NCBI GenBank assembly: GCA_964387955.1
Contig: CAYLXX010000018.1
Span: 1 to 18,363, forward strand
Length of the DNA stretch: 18,363 bases
Reading direction: 5' to 3'
Source: CAYLXX01 sp964387955
GTDB taxonomy: Bacteria; Patescibacteriota; Microgenomatia; UBA1406; GWC2-37-13
The notes under the pieces are model-generated. The model was not told the origin of the DNA. It did no database searches and worked only from the letters and a program-made list of their open reading frames with translations. The position numbers and the translations under genes are program-made. Below, piece after piece: positions 6,940 to 14,867 of the stretch. Numbering within the stretch: position 1 is the first letter of the stretch; each line of letters begins with the position of its first letter.

Positions 6940-8256
6940 ATGACAATCACAGTTATTGGGCACGGATATGTCGGTCTTGTGACTGCTTGTGTTTTTGCAG
7001 ATTTTGGCAACACAGTCTGGGTCGTTGGTCATACACCTGAGAAGCTTGACCGATTGCGAAAAGGAGACCCGATCATTTATGAACCAGGTTTAAAAGAGCT
7101 CCTCGAAAATAATCTTAAGAGGAATCTCCTCCATTTTACGGATAAATACGATGAGGCAATACCTGCATCGGATATTGTTTTTATCGGTGTTGGAACTCCT
7201 CCCCAAACCAGCGGACATGCCGACCTAACCACAGTTTTTCAGGTCATCGACGATATTGGCAAAAATCTCAAAAATGGCTATACAGTAGTTTCATGCAAAA
7301 GTACAGTTCCAGTCGGTACTAATCGGAAAGTTTTGGCAGAATTAAATAAAGTCAAACCAGAAGGAGCGCAAGTTGATATCGCCTCATGCCCTGAGTTTTT
7401 ACGCGAAGGAACTGCCTTGCATGATACATTTCATCCCGACCGCATAGTCATCGGGTCAGATAGTCAAAAAGCAATTGATACGTTGCTTGAACTTCATAAA
7501 CCGATCGATGGCGAACGAGTAATCGTGGGTATTGAGTCAGCCGAAGTTATCAAATATGCTGCCAATTCTCTTCTGGCAACAAAAATTTCATTTGCCAATC
7601 TCATCTCATTCTTGTGTGAAAAATCTGGCGCGGATGTTGATGAGGTTATGGATGGTGTTGGACTAGACGATCGCATTGGTAGAAAGTTTCTTGACCCAGG
7701 CGTCGGATATGGCGGCAGCTGTTTCCCCAAAGACGTTAAAGCGCTGACTCAAATTGGCATAAGCTACGGAGTCGATATGTCTTTTCTTGAAGCAGTTGAG
7801 GAAGTAAATCTTCATGCTCGTCGCAATATCACTGAGAAAATTATTTCACAAATTCCTGGTAAAAACATCGGTATTTGGGGACTTGCATTCAAACCAGAAA
7901 CCGATGATATCCGCGAAGCTCCAGCTTTATATGTCATAGATGAACTTCTCAAAAAAGGATTTACCATAAAAGCGTACGACCCCGAAGCCATGAATAATTT
8001 TAAGAAAAAATTTCCGACCATTACCTATTGCGGCAATCCATATGACGTGGTTGACGGCGTCGATGGCTTAGTGATACTTACCGAATGGAATGAATTTAAA
8101 GAAGCCGATCTCAATAAAGTTAAATCACTTCTCAAAAAGCCTCTTGTCATCGATGGCCGCAATGTTTACTCGCCAGAAAAAATGAAAAATCTCGGTTTCA
8201 CATATATTTCCACAGGCCGTAAATTACAATCACATACCATTCTTTCTACACCATGA
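6940..8256 (+). CDS. ugd: UDP-glucose 6-dehydrogenase
   Basis: 438 aa, the usual length. It oxidises UDP-glucose twice with NAD to UDP-glucuronate. Visible: N-terminal Rossmann motif GHGYVG (7-12), GVGTPP, SCKSTVPVGT, CPEFLREGTALHD, and the catalytic cysteine C261 in GYGGSCFPKD, then the C-terminal UDP-binding domain with GLAFKPETDDIREAPA. All key residues are present. GDP-mannose dehydrogenase is the close alternative, but the motif set and the adjacent UDP-glucuronate decarboxylase favour Ugd. The stop TGA overlaps the next start as ATGA, so the two are translationally coupled. The start is supported by the promoter at 6903-6931. Confidence 0.95.
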   Translation: MTITVIGHGYVGLVTACVFADFGNTVWVVGHTPEKLDRLRKGDPIIYEPGLKELLENNLKRNLLHFTDKYDEAIPASDIVFIGVGTPPQTSGHADLTTVFQVIDDIGKNLKNGYTVVSCKSTVPVGTNRKVLAELNKVKPEGAQVDIASCPEFLREGTALHDTFHPDRIVIGSDSQKAIDTLLELHKPIDGERVIVGIESAEVIKYAANSLLATKISFANLISFLCEKSGADVDEVMDGVGLDDRIGRKFLDPGVGYGGSCFPKDVKALTQIGISYGVDMSFLEAVEEVNLHARRNITEKIISQIPGKNIGIWGLAFKPETDDIREAPALYVIDELLKKGFTIKAYDPEAMNNFKKKFPTITYCGNPYDVVDGVDGLVILTEWNEFKEADLNKVKSLLKKPLVIDGRNVYSPEKMKNLGFTYISTGRKLQSHTILSTP

Positions 8257-9191
8257 AAACTCTCATTACAGGCGGCGCAGGATTTATTGGCTCACACCTC
8301 ACCAAGTTTTGTCATCAAGCAGGACATGAAGTGACTGTTATCGACAATCTTCTTACAGGTCGTAAAGAAAATATTCAAGAATTACTTGATAAAAAACTTA
8401 TTCGTTTTATTGAAGCAGATATCACCAAATACGATTTCACAGATTTAGGACAGTTTGACATCATTTTTCATTTAGCTTCACCTGCTTCGCCCATTCAGTA
8501 CAAAAAACATTCAGTCGAAACTATGATGACCAATGCCTTAGGTACGTACCGCGTGCTTGAATTTATGCAAAAATCTGGGAGTAAACGACTTGTTTTTTCA
8601 TCAACGTCTGAGGTGTATGGCGATCCCCTTGTTCATCCCCAAAAAGAAGATTATTTCGGTAATGTGAATACATTGGGCCCGCGCTCATGTTATGACGAAG
8701 GCAAACGATTTGCAGAAAGTCTTATCGTAACTTACGGGAAAAAATACGGACTTGATTATCGTATAGCTAGAATTTTTAATACCTATGGACCAAACATGGA
8801 AAAAAATGATGGTCGAGTGGTCTCCAATTTTATAGTCCAAGCTCTGCAGAATACACCGCTAACTATTTATGGCGACGGCAATCAAACGCGCTCATTTTGT
8901 TATGTCTCGGATCTGGTGGAAGGATTATATCGATTAGGTACATATGATAGTATAAATGGAGAAGTTATTAATCTGGGTAACCCACACGAACAAACCATGA
9001 TGGATCTTGCGAAAATAATCAAACAAGCTATTGGGAGCACATCTGAAATTGTCAATCAATCAATCGGTCTTGATGATCCCAAAAAACGTAAACCCGATAT
9101 CTCAAAAGCCAAAAAATTGCTAGAATGGGAACCTGTAGTATCATTTGATGAAGGTTTAAAACATACCATCGAATATTTTAAATCTGTATGA
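8253..9191 (+). CDS. uxs: UDP-glucuronate decarboxylase (UDP-xylose synthase)
   Basis: 312 aa SDR. It uses NAD to oxidise and decarboxylate UDP-glucuronate to UDP-xylose. The distinguishing marks of the UXS branch are HLASPASPIQYKKHSVET and SCYDEGKRFAE (catalytic Y147 and K151), along with GGAGFIG (7-13), RIFNTYGPNM and DGRVVSNFI. It lies directly behind ugd, which makes its substrate, with a 4-nt ATGA overlap. Together they give UDP-glucose to UDP-xylose. The gene also overlaps the downstream glycosyltransferase by ATGA. Xylose or a derivative is therefore a likely component of this cell's surface glycan (inference). Confidence 0.93.
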   Translation: MKTLITGGAGFIGSHLTKFCHQAGHEVTVIDNLLTGRKENIQELLDKKLIRFIEADITKYDFTDLGQFDIIFHLASPASPIQYKKHSVETMMTNALGTYRVLEFMQKSGSKRLVFSSTSEVYGDPLVHPQKEDYFGNVNTLGPRSCYDEGKRFAESLIVTYGKKYGLDYRIARIFNTYGPNMEKNDGRVVSNFIVQALQNTPLTIYGDGNQTRSFCYVSDLVEGLYRLGTYDSINGEVINLGNPHEQTMMDLAKIIKQAIGSTSEIVNQSIGLDDPKKRKPDISKAKKLLEWEPVVSFDEGLKHTIEYFKSV

Positions 9192-10297
9192 AAAAAGCCG
9201 TTGTAGTTTTACCCACGTATAACGAAGCAGGAAATATCGAGAAAGTCATCGATGAAATTTTTTCTGTTTATAAAAAAATCGATAATTGGGAAACTGAGAT
9301 AGTGGTTGTTGATAGCAAATCACCCGACAAAACTCCCGAAATTGTAAAAAAACTGCAGAAAAAATACAAAGATTTATATTTGGTATCCATGGGTAAGGAT
9401 GGCCTGGGAAAAGCCTATTTAAAAGGATTTGACTATGCTATCAATGAAAGAAAAGCGTTTGTGGTTTTTGAGATGGACGCCGATCTTTCCCACGACCCCA
9501 AAGAAATTCCCAAATTTTTGCATGCCATTGAGCAAGGAGCCGACTTAGTGATTGGTTCACGCTACATGAAAGGCGGATCGATTCCTGCTAATTGGCCGAT
9601 TCAGCGTAAAATTTTATCAATCTCTGCCAATTGGATTGCTCGGCTTGGGTTTATGAAATTACGTATGAGCGAGTGGACCAATGGCTATCGGGCAATTCGC
9701 TCGTGGCTTGTAAAGGATGCCAATGACCATATCAAAAATTACTCTGGCTACATATTCCAGATAGCATTCCTTGATTTTGCCATCAAAAAGCATGCCAATA
9801 TTACTCAAATTCCTATCCAATTTGTCGACCGTGTCGCAGGTAAATCTAAGATTAATTCTGCCCAAACCACCTTCCAAACTCTGTGGTATATCCTCACCAA
9901 TTCATCATTTATTAAATTTGCCATCGTTGGCGGTATTGGCTTCATCTTAGATTTTGCAATATCATATATCTTGATTGAAAGAGTGCAAACTGCAGTTTGG
10001 TTGGCCACGTTAATCAGCACTGAATCGGCAATTATTTCTAACTTTTTCTTAAATAATTACTGGAGTTTTTCACATAAGAAACTTGATAACTCTATGAGTT
10101 CTTATTTGCCAAATTTCCTCAAATTTAACTTAGTGGCATCTGGATCAATTATTATTCAAACTTTAACTGTGCATTTCTGCAGTGAAATTTTTGGTGTGCA
10201 ATGGTGGTATGTATATAAAATTATCGTGATCGTATTTGTTGTAATTCCCTACTCCTATCTTCTGTATAATCGAGTCATTTGGAAGCCAAAGCGGTAA
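9188..10297 (+). CDS. DPM1-like GT2 glycosyltransferase fused to a GtrA membrane domain
   Basis: 369 aa. Residues 1-235 are a GT2 catalytic domain of the dolichol/polyprenyl-phosphate mannose synthase type: LPTYNEAGNI at the N-terminus, metal-binding D97-A-D99 in MDADLSHDP, IGSRYMKGG, and a late QIPIQFVDRVAGKSK. From F241 onward comes a GtrA domain of about four membrane helices beginning FIKFAIVGGIGFILDF. Such fusions load a sugar onto a polyprenyl phosphate and may help to flip it. The nucleotide-binding motif usually written VDDxSpDGT reads VDSKSPDKT (about 41-49), with the second Asp replaced by Ser. It is the last gene of the ugd-uxs unit (ATGA overlap); the donor may be one of their products, which is inference. 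Confidence 0.92.
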   Translation: MKKAVVVLPTYNEAGNIEKVIDEIFSVYKKIDNWETEIVVVDSKSPDKTPEIVKKLQKKYKDLYLVSMGKDGLGKAYLKGFDYAINERKAFVVFEMDADLSHDPKEIPKFLHAIEQGADLVIGSRYMKGGSIPANWPIQRKILSISANWIARLGFMKLRMSEWTNGYRAIRSWLVKDANDHIKNYSGYIFQIAFLDFAIKKHANITQIPIQFVDRVAGKSKINSAQTTFQTLWYILTNSSFIKFAIVGGIGFILDFAISYILIERVQTAVWLATLISTESAIISNFFLNNYWSFSHKKLDNSMSSYLPNFLKFNLVASGSIIIQTLTVHFCSEIFGVQWWYVYKIIVIVFVVIPYSYLLYNRVIWKPKR

Positions 10298-10302
10298 TTC
10301 GG

Positions 10303-10331
10303 TTGAATTTAACGGTCTAATTTTTTAGAAT
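10303..10331 (+). promoter_or_regulatory. Promoter of the PEGA-SH3 protein gene
   Basis: TTGAAT (10303-10308), a 17-nt spacer and TAGAAT (10326-10331). The predicted start is about 10 nt before the ATG at 10349, a short leader. A weaker TAGAGA (10336-10341) would fit a leaderless start instead. Confidence 0.5.
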
Positions 10332-10348
10332 AGGATAGAGAATACTCG

Positions 10349-11239
10349 ATGAAAACTAAGCTGCTGTTGCTATTTTTACTCCTTTTAATTTTTGGCGGAT
10401 TTATCGGCTCTAAATTTTTTATTCTTGACAAAGAAAATACTTTCGGGAAACTCAAAATCATCTCTTCGCCAGCAACCGAGGTATTTATAGATAATGTCCC
10501 AGTAAGCAGTACGCCATATGAAAATAAATATAAAGTCGGTGAATACTTAATCAAACTTATTCCCGATAAAGGCGCGACCGATACTGCTTCATGGCAAGGA
10601 AAAATAAATATTTACAAAAATGCCTTGACGTATGTCAATAGAGAACTCGGCAACTCCGATATAACCTCGGCTGGAGAAATATTTACGATTACCAAAATGG
10701 ACAAAAAACCCAAAAATGATACTGTAGGCGAGATCTATGTCGAAACCGAGCCCACTGGAGCAATCGTCTACTTAGATAACGATGAAAAGGGTGTCGCGCC
10801 GCTGATACTAGCTGATGTTCTCAAGGGTGATCATGAATTATCGGTTTTTATGCCGGGTTTTTTCCGCCGAACTCAAAAAGTCAACGTTACGTCAGGATAT
10901 CGTGTCAATGCACAATTTAAACTGGCGCTTGATGCATCGTCTGCGCCCAAAGTTGCCTCCCCTTCTCCGAAATTATCAATCACACCAGATGTCAAAGGCG
11001 AGGCAACCAAAAGTGCTACCACAAAAAAAACCACCATTTTGATTAAAGATACTCCGACTGGTTTCCTCAGAGTCCGTAGCGAGCCATCGATATCTGCCGA
11101 AGAAGTAATTCAAGTTAAACCAGGAGAAACGTATGAATTCCTCGAAGAAAGCGACGGCTGGTATAAAATCCGTTTCGATACTAACAAATCGGGCTGGGTA
11201 TATTCTCAGTATGCTACCAAAGTAGAGCCGACTCCTTAA
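10349..11239 (+). CDS. Exported PEGA-PEGA-SH3 domain protein
   Basis: 296 aa. A charged start and a long hydrophobic helix (about 5-26) act as an uncleaved signal anchor or signal peptide, with no lipobox cysteine. It is followed by two PEGA-like beta repeats: one from about 33 (GKLKIISSPATEVFIDNVPV) and a clearer one at about 127-193 (TEPTGAIVYLDNDEKGVAPL, ending in GDHEL and a GFF turn). A Ser/Thr/Pro/Lys-rich linker leads to a bacterial SH3 domain (238-291; LRVRSEPS, GWYKIRF, GWVYSQY). PEGA modules are common in surface-layer-like proteins and bacterial SH3 domains often bind cell wall or carbohydrate, so an envelope-bound role outside the membrane is likely. No enzymatic domain is seen. 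The stop overlaps the convergent gene by 4 nt. Confidence 0.85.
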   Translation: MKTKLLLLFLLLLIFGGFIGSKFFILDKENTFGKLKIISSPATEVFIDNVPVSSTPYENKYKVGEYLIKLIPDKGATDTASWQGKINIYKNALTYVNRELGNSDITSAGEIFTITKMDKKPKNDTVGEIYVETEPTGAIVYLDNDEKGVAPLILADVLKGDHELSVFMPGFFRRTQKVNVTSGYRVNAQFKLALDASSAPKVASPSPKLSITPDVKGEATKSATTKKTTILIKDTPTGFLRVRSEPSISAEEVIQVKPGETYEFLEESDGWYKIRFDTNKSGWVYSQYATKVEPTP

Positions 11240-11931
11240 CCGACTCTATATTTAAGTTGTGACAAAGTATCTAAGTTAACCTCAAGTAAACTACTCAATT
11301 GTTCATCGGCTATCGAAAAATCTTCTCCGGCGAGTACTGGGTTTGGGATTGCAACACAGCGCATACCCGCAGCTTTAGCAGCTTGAATACCTCGTATGGA
11401 ATCTTCAAAAACGACACACTGTTGAGGGTCAACATGTAACCTTTGTGCAACTTCAAGATAAGTATCTGGAGCTGGTTTACGACGTCTGACCTGATCTCCA
11501 CCGATAATCGTTTTAAAAAAATCTCGGATACCGTGTTTTTTGGTCATTTCTTCCAGCCACAGTGTATTGGATGATGAACCAATAGCTTGATCAAAAAATG
11601 GCTCAAAAGAAGAAATTAAATCAAAAGCACCAGGCATTGGCGTAACACCCTCGCTTGATCTTCGTTGAAAAACTTCACTAACTTTACCGCCAAAAATAGG
11701 AATTTCTTCGCTAATTTTATATTTTTCTATGAGGAATTTTGTTATACCACTTCTCCCCACTAACTCACTATGCATTTCGTCGACTAACTCAATGCCATAC
11801 ATTAAGCATACTTCTTGATATGAACCAAACCACAGTACCTCGGTATCAAACAATAATCCATCAAAATCATAAATCACTGTTGTTATCGGCTGAGGATTAA
11901 GAATTTCTCTAGGAAAGTATTCGTTGTTCAT
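11236..11931 (-). CDS. HAD-superfamily phosphatase / beta-phosphoglucomutase-like hydrolase
   Basis: 231 aa, subfamily IA HAD protein. Motif I DFDGLLFDTE has the nucleophile D22 and the acid D24; a helical cap follows; motif II is GSSSN (118-122); motif III is the lysine K152 in RRKPAPD; motif IV is FEDS (E176, D177). All catalytic residues are present. The family covers phosphoglycolate phosphatase, beta-phosphoglucomutase and sugar-phosphate phosphatases; the RKPAPD and FEDS forms fit the sugar-phosphate group, but the substrate cannot be read from the sequence. It stands alone between convergent and divergent neighbours with its own promoter (11941-11969), which supports the start at 11931. 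Confidence 0.9.
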   Translation of the reverse strand: MNNEYFPREILNPQPITTVIYDFDGLLFDTEVLWFGSYQEVCLMYGIELVDEMHSELVGRSGITKFLIEKYKISEEIPIFGGKVSEVFQRRSSEGVTPMPGAFDLISSFEPFFDQAIGSSSNTLWLEEMTKKHGIRDFFKTIIGGDQVRRRKPAPDTYLEVAQRLHVDPQQCVVFEDSIRGIQAAKAAGMRCVAIPNPVLAGEDFSIADEQLSSLLEVNLDTLSQLKYRVG

Positions 11932-11940
11932 TTCTTGCAG

Positions 11941-11969
11941 ATAATATCAAATTGCGGTATATCCTTCAA
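11941..11969 (-). promoter_or_regulatory. Promoter of the HAD hydrolase gene
   Basis: On the minus strand, TTGAAG (11964-11969), a 17-nt spacer and TATTAT (11941-11946), ending 9 nt before the ATG. The transcript should have a leader of only 1-3 nt. Confidence 0.62.
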
Positions 11970-12014
11970 TATTGAAATACTTTACATAAACGATCGTTTA
12001 CTGCCCATATTTTT

Positions 12015-12023
12015 TGCTAAAAT
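12015..12023 (+). promoter_or_regulatory. Extended -10 element for the DUF763 gene
   Basis: TGcTAAAAT ends 6 nt before the ATG at 12030. There is no good -35 at normal distance, as expected for an extended -10 promoter. It predicts a leaderless message. Confidence 0.55.
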
Positions 12024-12029
12024 TAATAT

Positions 12030-13184
12030 ATGCACAAAGGCATCGCTACATTTACTCTTGATTACGGTAAAGTACCTCCTTGGTTGTTTGAACGTATGGT
12101 GAAGTTGGCAAGAATTATTACTGTCGCAATTGTCGATCACTACGGCGCCGATGAATTTGTGAAGCGTATGAGTGATCCGGTGTGGTTTCAGTCATTTGGA
12201 TCTGTACTTGCTTTCGACTGGAATGCTTCGGGATTAACGACGACGACCATGGGCGCTTTAAAAGAAGCGATTCGTGGACAGGAATCTCACTTAGGTGTTT
12301 ATCTTGCCGGTGGAAAAGGCAAAACATCCAAAAAAACTCCTGAGCAAATTATGTGGCTTGGAGAAAGAGCCAATATCAATTATGATACCGCTACAAAATT
12401 CTCGTATTTATCAAAATTAACTGCCAAGGTTGATTCTGCATTAGTACAAGATGGATTCCAACTCTATCACCATAATTTTATGTTTACTCGATCGGGCCAT
12501 TGGACTGTCATTCAGCAAGGGATGAATACCGAAGTTGGTCGGGCTCGTCGCTACCACTGGTATTCAGACAAAGTAAAAGATCCCACCATCGAACCTCATC
12601 AAGGTATACAAAGCGAAGTGGTAATACCCAAAGTTCTCAATTTAGTTGATACAAAAAGTTTGGACAATCGATCTGGCACCATGCACCTTGTGAAAGAGAA
12701 AAAAGAAATGTTTTACGAAATAAAACGGATTAAAAGATTGTCTGATGGAATGCAATTATCACTTCTTGATTTATCCAACGAAGATTTCCATTATCACCCG
12801 ATTTTAAAAGAAAAATTTTCGACGAAAAGTGAGGTCTTTGACCTGTTTGAAAATAAACGGCTGGAAAAAGCACTCAACAATGTCCTTGAGAAATCGGTTG
12901 AGAAATATGAAGATATCCTTATGACAAAAGATGTCGGACCCAAGACTATGCGCGCACTTACTCTAGTATCTGAAGTCATAACAGGCGCTGCGCCCTCTTA
13001 CGAAGATCCAGTTCGTTACTCATATGCCTTTGGCGGTAAGGATGGCATACCTTACCCAGTGAATCAAAAAACTTATGATGACACCATGGAAATAGTCGAA
13101 AAAGCTCTCAAAAAGGCTCAACTTACTCCTTCCGAGAAAGAAAAAGCACTGCGCCGCAACGAGGCGGCCTTCCAGAAAGGCTAA
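12030..13184 (+). CDS. DUF763 domain protein (function unknown)
   Basis: 384 aa, full length for DUF763. Conserved blocks seen: PPWLFERM (16-23), DPVWFQSFG (49-57), FDWNASGLTTTTMGALKEAIRG (62-83; many homologues have DWHSSG here), GGKGKTSKKTP (94-104), AKVDSALVQDGFQLYHH (132-148), VIQQGMN (160-166) and ARRYHW (172-177), then a charged helical C-terminal part containing DVGPKTMRALTLVSEVI (301-317), which looks like a helix-hairpin-helix. The dense conserved His, Asp, Lys and Gln residues suggest an enzyme, and the HhH-like segment hints at nucleic acid. DUF763 is found in archaea and scattered bacteria; no function is established to my knowledge. Its neighbour argS has its own -10, so it may be a single-gene unit. 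Confidence 0.88.
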   Translation: MHKGIATFTLDYGKVPPWLFERMVKLARIITVAIVDHYGADEFVKRMSDPVWFQSFGSVLAFDWNASGLTTTTMGALKEAIRGQESHLGVYLAGGKGKTSKKTPEQIMWLGERANINYDTATKFSYLSKLTAKVDSALVQDGFQLYHHNFMFTRSGHWTVIQQGMNTEVGRARRYHWYSDKVKDPTIEPHQGIQSEVVIPKVLNLVDTKSLDNRSGTMHLVKEKKEMFYEIKRIKRLSDGMQLSLLDLSNEDFHYHPILKEKFSTKSEVFDLFENKRLEKALNNVLEKSVEKYEDILMTKDVGPKTMRALTLVSEVITGAAPSYEDPVRYSYAFGGKDGIPYPVNQKTYDDTMEIVEKALKKAQLTPSEKEKALRRNEAAFQKG

Positions 13185-13189
13185 ATTTG

Positions 13190-13198
13190 TGCTATCAT
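13190..13198 (+). promoter_or_regulatory. Extended -10 element for argS-radA
   Basis: TGcTATCAT ends 7 nt before the ATG at 13206, in the 21-nt gap after the DUF763 gene. No clear -35 is seen. It predicts a leaderless argS-radA message and supports the first of the two adjacent ATG codons (13206 and 13209) as start. Confidence 0.55.
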
Positions 13199-13205
13199 AT
13201 CTCCT

Positions 13206-14864
13206 ATGATGAAAGATCTCCTGCAAGAGAAGATCAGAAAGGCGCTCACTGCTTTACAAATTGACGTCAAAGAGTTTGTTCTCGATCATCCGACCAATCC
13301 TGACTTCGGCGACTACACAACACCTATCGCCTTGCAACTTGCAAAAAAGACAAGTAAAAATCCTCGTGATTTAGCTCAACAAATAGCCGAATTGATCAAA
13401 AAAGACGAAGTAGTTGAAAAAGTGGAAGTGGCTGGTGCTGGTTTTATCAATATTTGGTTAACTAAAAAAATGTTGATCGATGAGTTAAAAAAAGATGCAC
13501 AATCCACCCCAAAAAAAGGTAAAAAAATTCTTCTCGAATACGGCCAACCCAATACCCATAAACTGCCTCATATCGGACATTTATTTTCTTATATTTACGG
13601 GGAGTCATTGGCACGAATTTTGGAATTTGAAGGCAATCATATCTTTCGCGCAAACTATCAGGGTGATATTGGTCTGCATGTTGCCAAATGTTTATCTCAG
13701 TTGAAACCGTCTGAATGGGAAAAAGTCAAACAAAAATCTCTTGAAGAACAAGTGCAATATTTGCAGAAATGTTACCAGGAAGGCTCGAAATTGTACGAAG
13801 AAGATGCTGATGAAAAAAATAAGATTCAGGACCTCAATAAAAAATTATACGAAAATGATCCCTCAATTACTCCAATTTGGCAAGAAACGCGTGATGCAAA
13901 TATTACGTATTTAAAGTCGCTTGAGGAATCGCTGGGAATCAAATATGATCGCTGGTTTTACGAGACAGAAACTGGGCCTCTTGGAAAAAAATTAGTCGAA
14001 GAGAATATTGGCAAAGTTTTTGAGGACAGCGATGGCGCAGTAATTTTTAAAGGAGAAAAATACGGACTTCATACGAGAGTTTTTATCAATACCATTGGAC
14101 TCCCGACGTATGAGGCAAAAGACATTGGTCTTTATGCACTAAAAAAGAAAGAATTCCCGTTTGATACGTCGATTGTTTCCATTGCTAACGAGCAAAGTGA
14201 GTACCAGAAAGTGGTCATGAAAGCGGCTGAACTCGTATTTCCTGAGTTAAAAGGCAAACTCGACCATATCGGCTTCGGCATGATCAATCTTACCAGCGGC
14301 AAGATGTCTTCTCGCACCGGAGTCATCGTCGATGCCATTTCGCTTATTGAGGAAGTTAAACATAAAATTAAATCTGCTTTTGAAATTACTGACGATACAT
14401 TAGTAGAAAAGGTTGCCTACGCTGCAATCAAGTATTCATTTCTCAAATCAGATGCTTTTTCAAATATTGCCTTCGATGTTGAAACAAGCATTAATCGTGA
14501 AGGTGACTCGGGTCCGTATCTTCTGTATACTTATGTAAGGTGTCAATCTGTGCTTGCAAAATCAGGCTCATCGACTACAATAGAAAAGGTTCCTGTTATT
14601 TCACCCGAGGAGGATATATTAATCCGTTTGCTCTATCGGCTGCCTGAGGTGGTTACGAAAGCAGCGACTAGTTATTCTCCTCATCTTATTGCAAATTACC
14701 TGTTTGATCTGGCCCAAAAGTATAACTTTTTTTACCAGAAACATCAGATCCTCAAAGCCGAAGGAGACATAAAGGCTCTGCGACTTTTGCTAACTCGCAA
14801 AACGGCTGGTGTAGTAAAAGAAGGTTTACGGCTCTTGGGTATTCAAACAGTAGAAAAAATGTAA
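13206..14864 (+). CDS. argS: Arginyl-tRNA synthetase
   Basis: 552 aa, normal to slightly short for class I ArgRS. It charges tRNA-Arg with arginine. Domains in order: N-terminal Add-1-like domain (about 1-95, with the NPDFGDYTTPIALQLAK block), the Rossmann catalytic domain with LPHIGHL (HIGH at 122-125), ANYQGDIGLHVAKC, and the KMSKS-equivalent KMSSR (366-370) in TSGKMSSRTG, then the DALR anticodon-binding domain containing EGDSGPYLLYTYVR and ending LGIQTVEKM. All signature parts are present, so it should be active. radA follows after 3 nt, so the two are co-transcribed. Confidence 0.97.
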   Translation: MMKDLLQEKIRKALTALQIDVKEFVLDHPTNPDFGDYTTPIALQLAKKTSKNPRDLAQQIAELIKKDEVVEKVEVAGAGFINIWLTKKMLIDELKKDAQSTPKKGKKILLEYGQPNTHKLPHIGHLFSYIYGESLARILEFEGNHIFRANYQGDIGLHVAKCLSQLKPSEWEKVKQKSLEEQVQYLQKCYQEGSKLYEEDADEKNKIQDLNKKLYENDPSITPIWQETRDANITYLKSLEESLGIKYDRWFYETETGPLGKKLVEENIGKVFEDSDGAVIFKGEKYGLHTRVFINTIGLPTYEAKDIGLYALKKKEFPFDTSIVSIANEQSEYQKVVMKAAELVFPELKGKLDHIGFGMINLTSGKMSSRTGVIVDAISLIEEVKHKIKSAFEITDDTLVEKVAYAAIKYSFLKSDAFSNIAFDVETSINREGDSGPYLLYTYVRCQSVLAKSGSSTTIEKVPVISPEEDILIRLLYRLPEVVTKAATSYSPHLIANYLFDLAQKYNFFYQKHQILKAEGDIKALRLLLTRKTAGVVKEGLRLLGIQTVEKM

Positions 14865-14867
14865 ACT

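Noticed and set aside
5048..9191. Similar starts of rmlB and uxs as a recent duplication
   Set aside because: Likeness is limited to the Rossmann GGAGFIGS start common to SDR enzymes; the catalytic segments belong to different subfamilies.
11228..11248. Repeated CCGACTC flanking the convergent stop codons at 11236-11239
   Set aside because: The two copies are direct repeats, so they cannot form a hairpin. Probably chance.
13167..13181. GCCTT/AAGGC hairpin at the end of the DUF763 gene as an intrinsic terminator
   Set aside because: The stem is only 5 bp, lies inside the coding region, and is followed by TAAATTTG, not a T-run.
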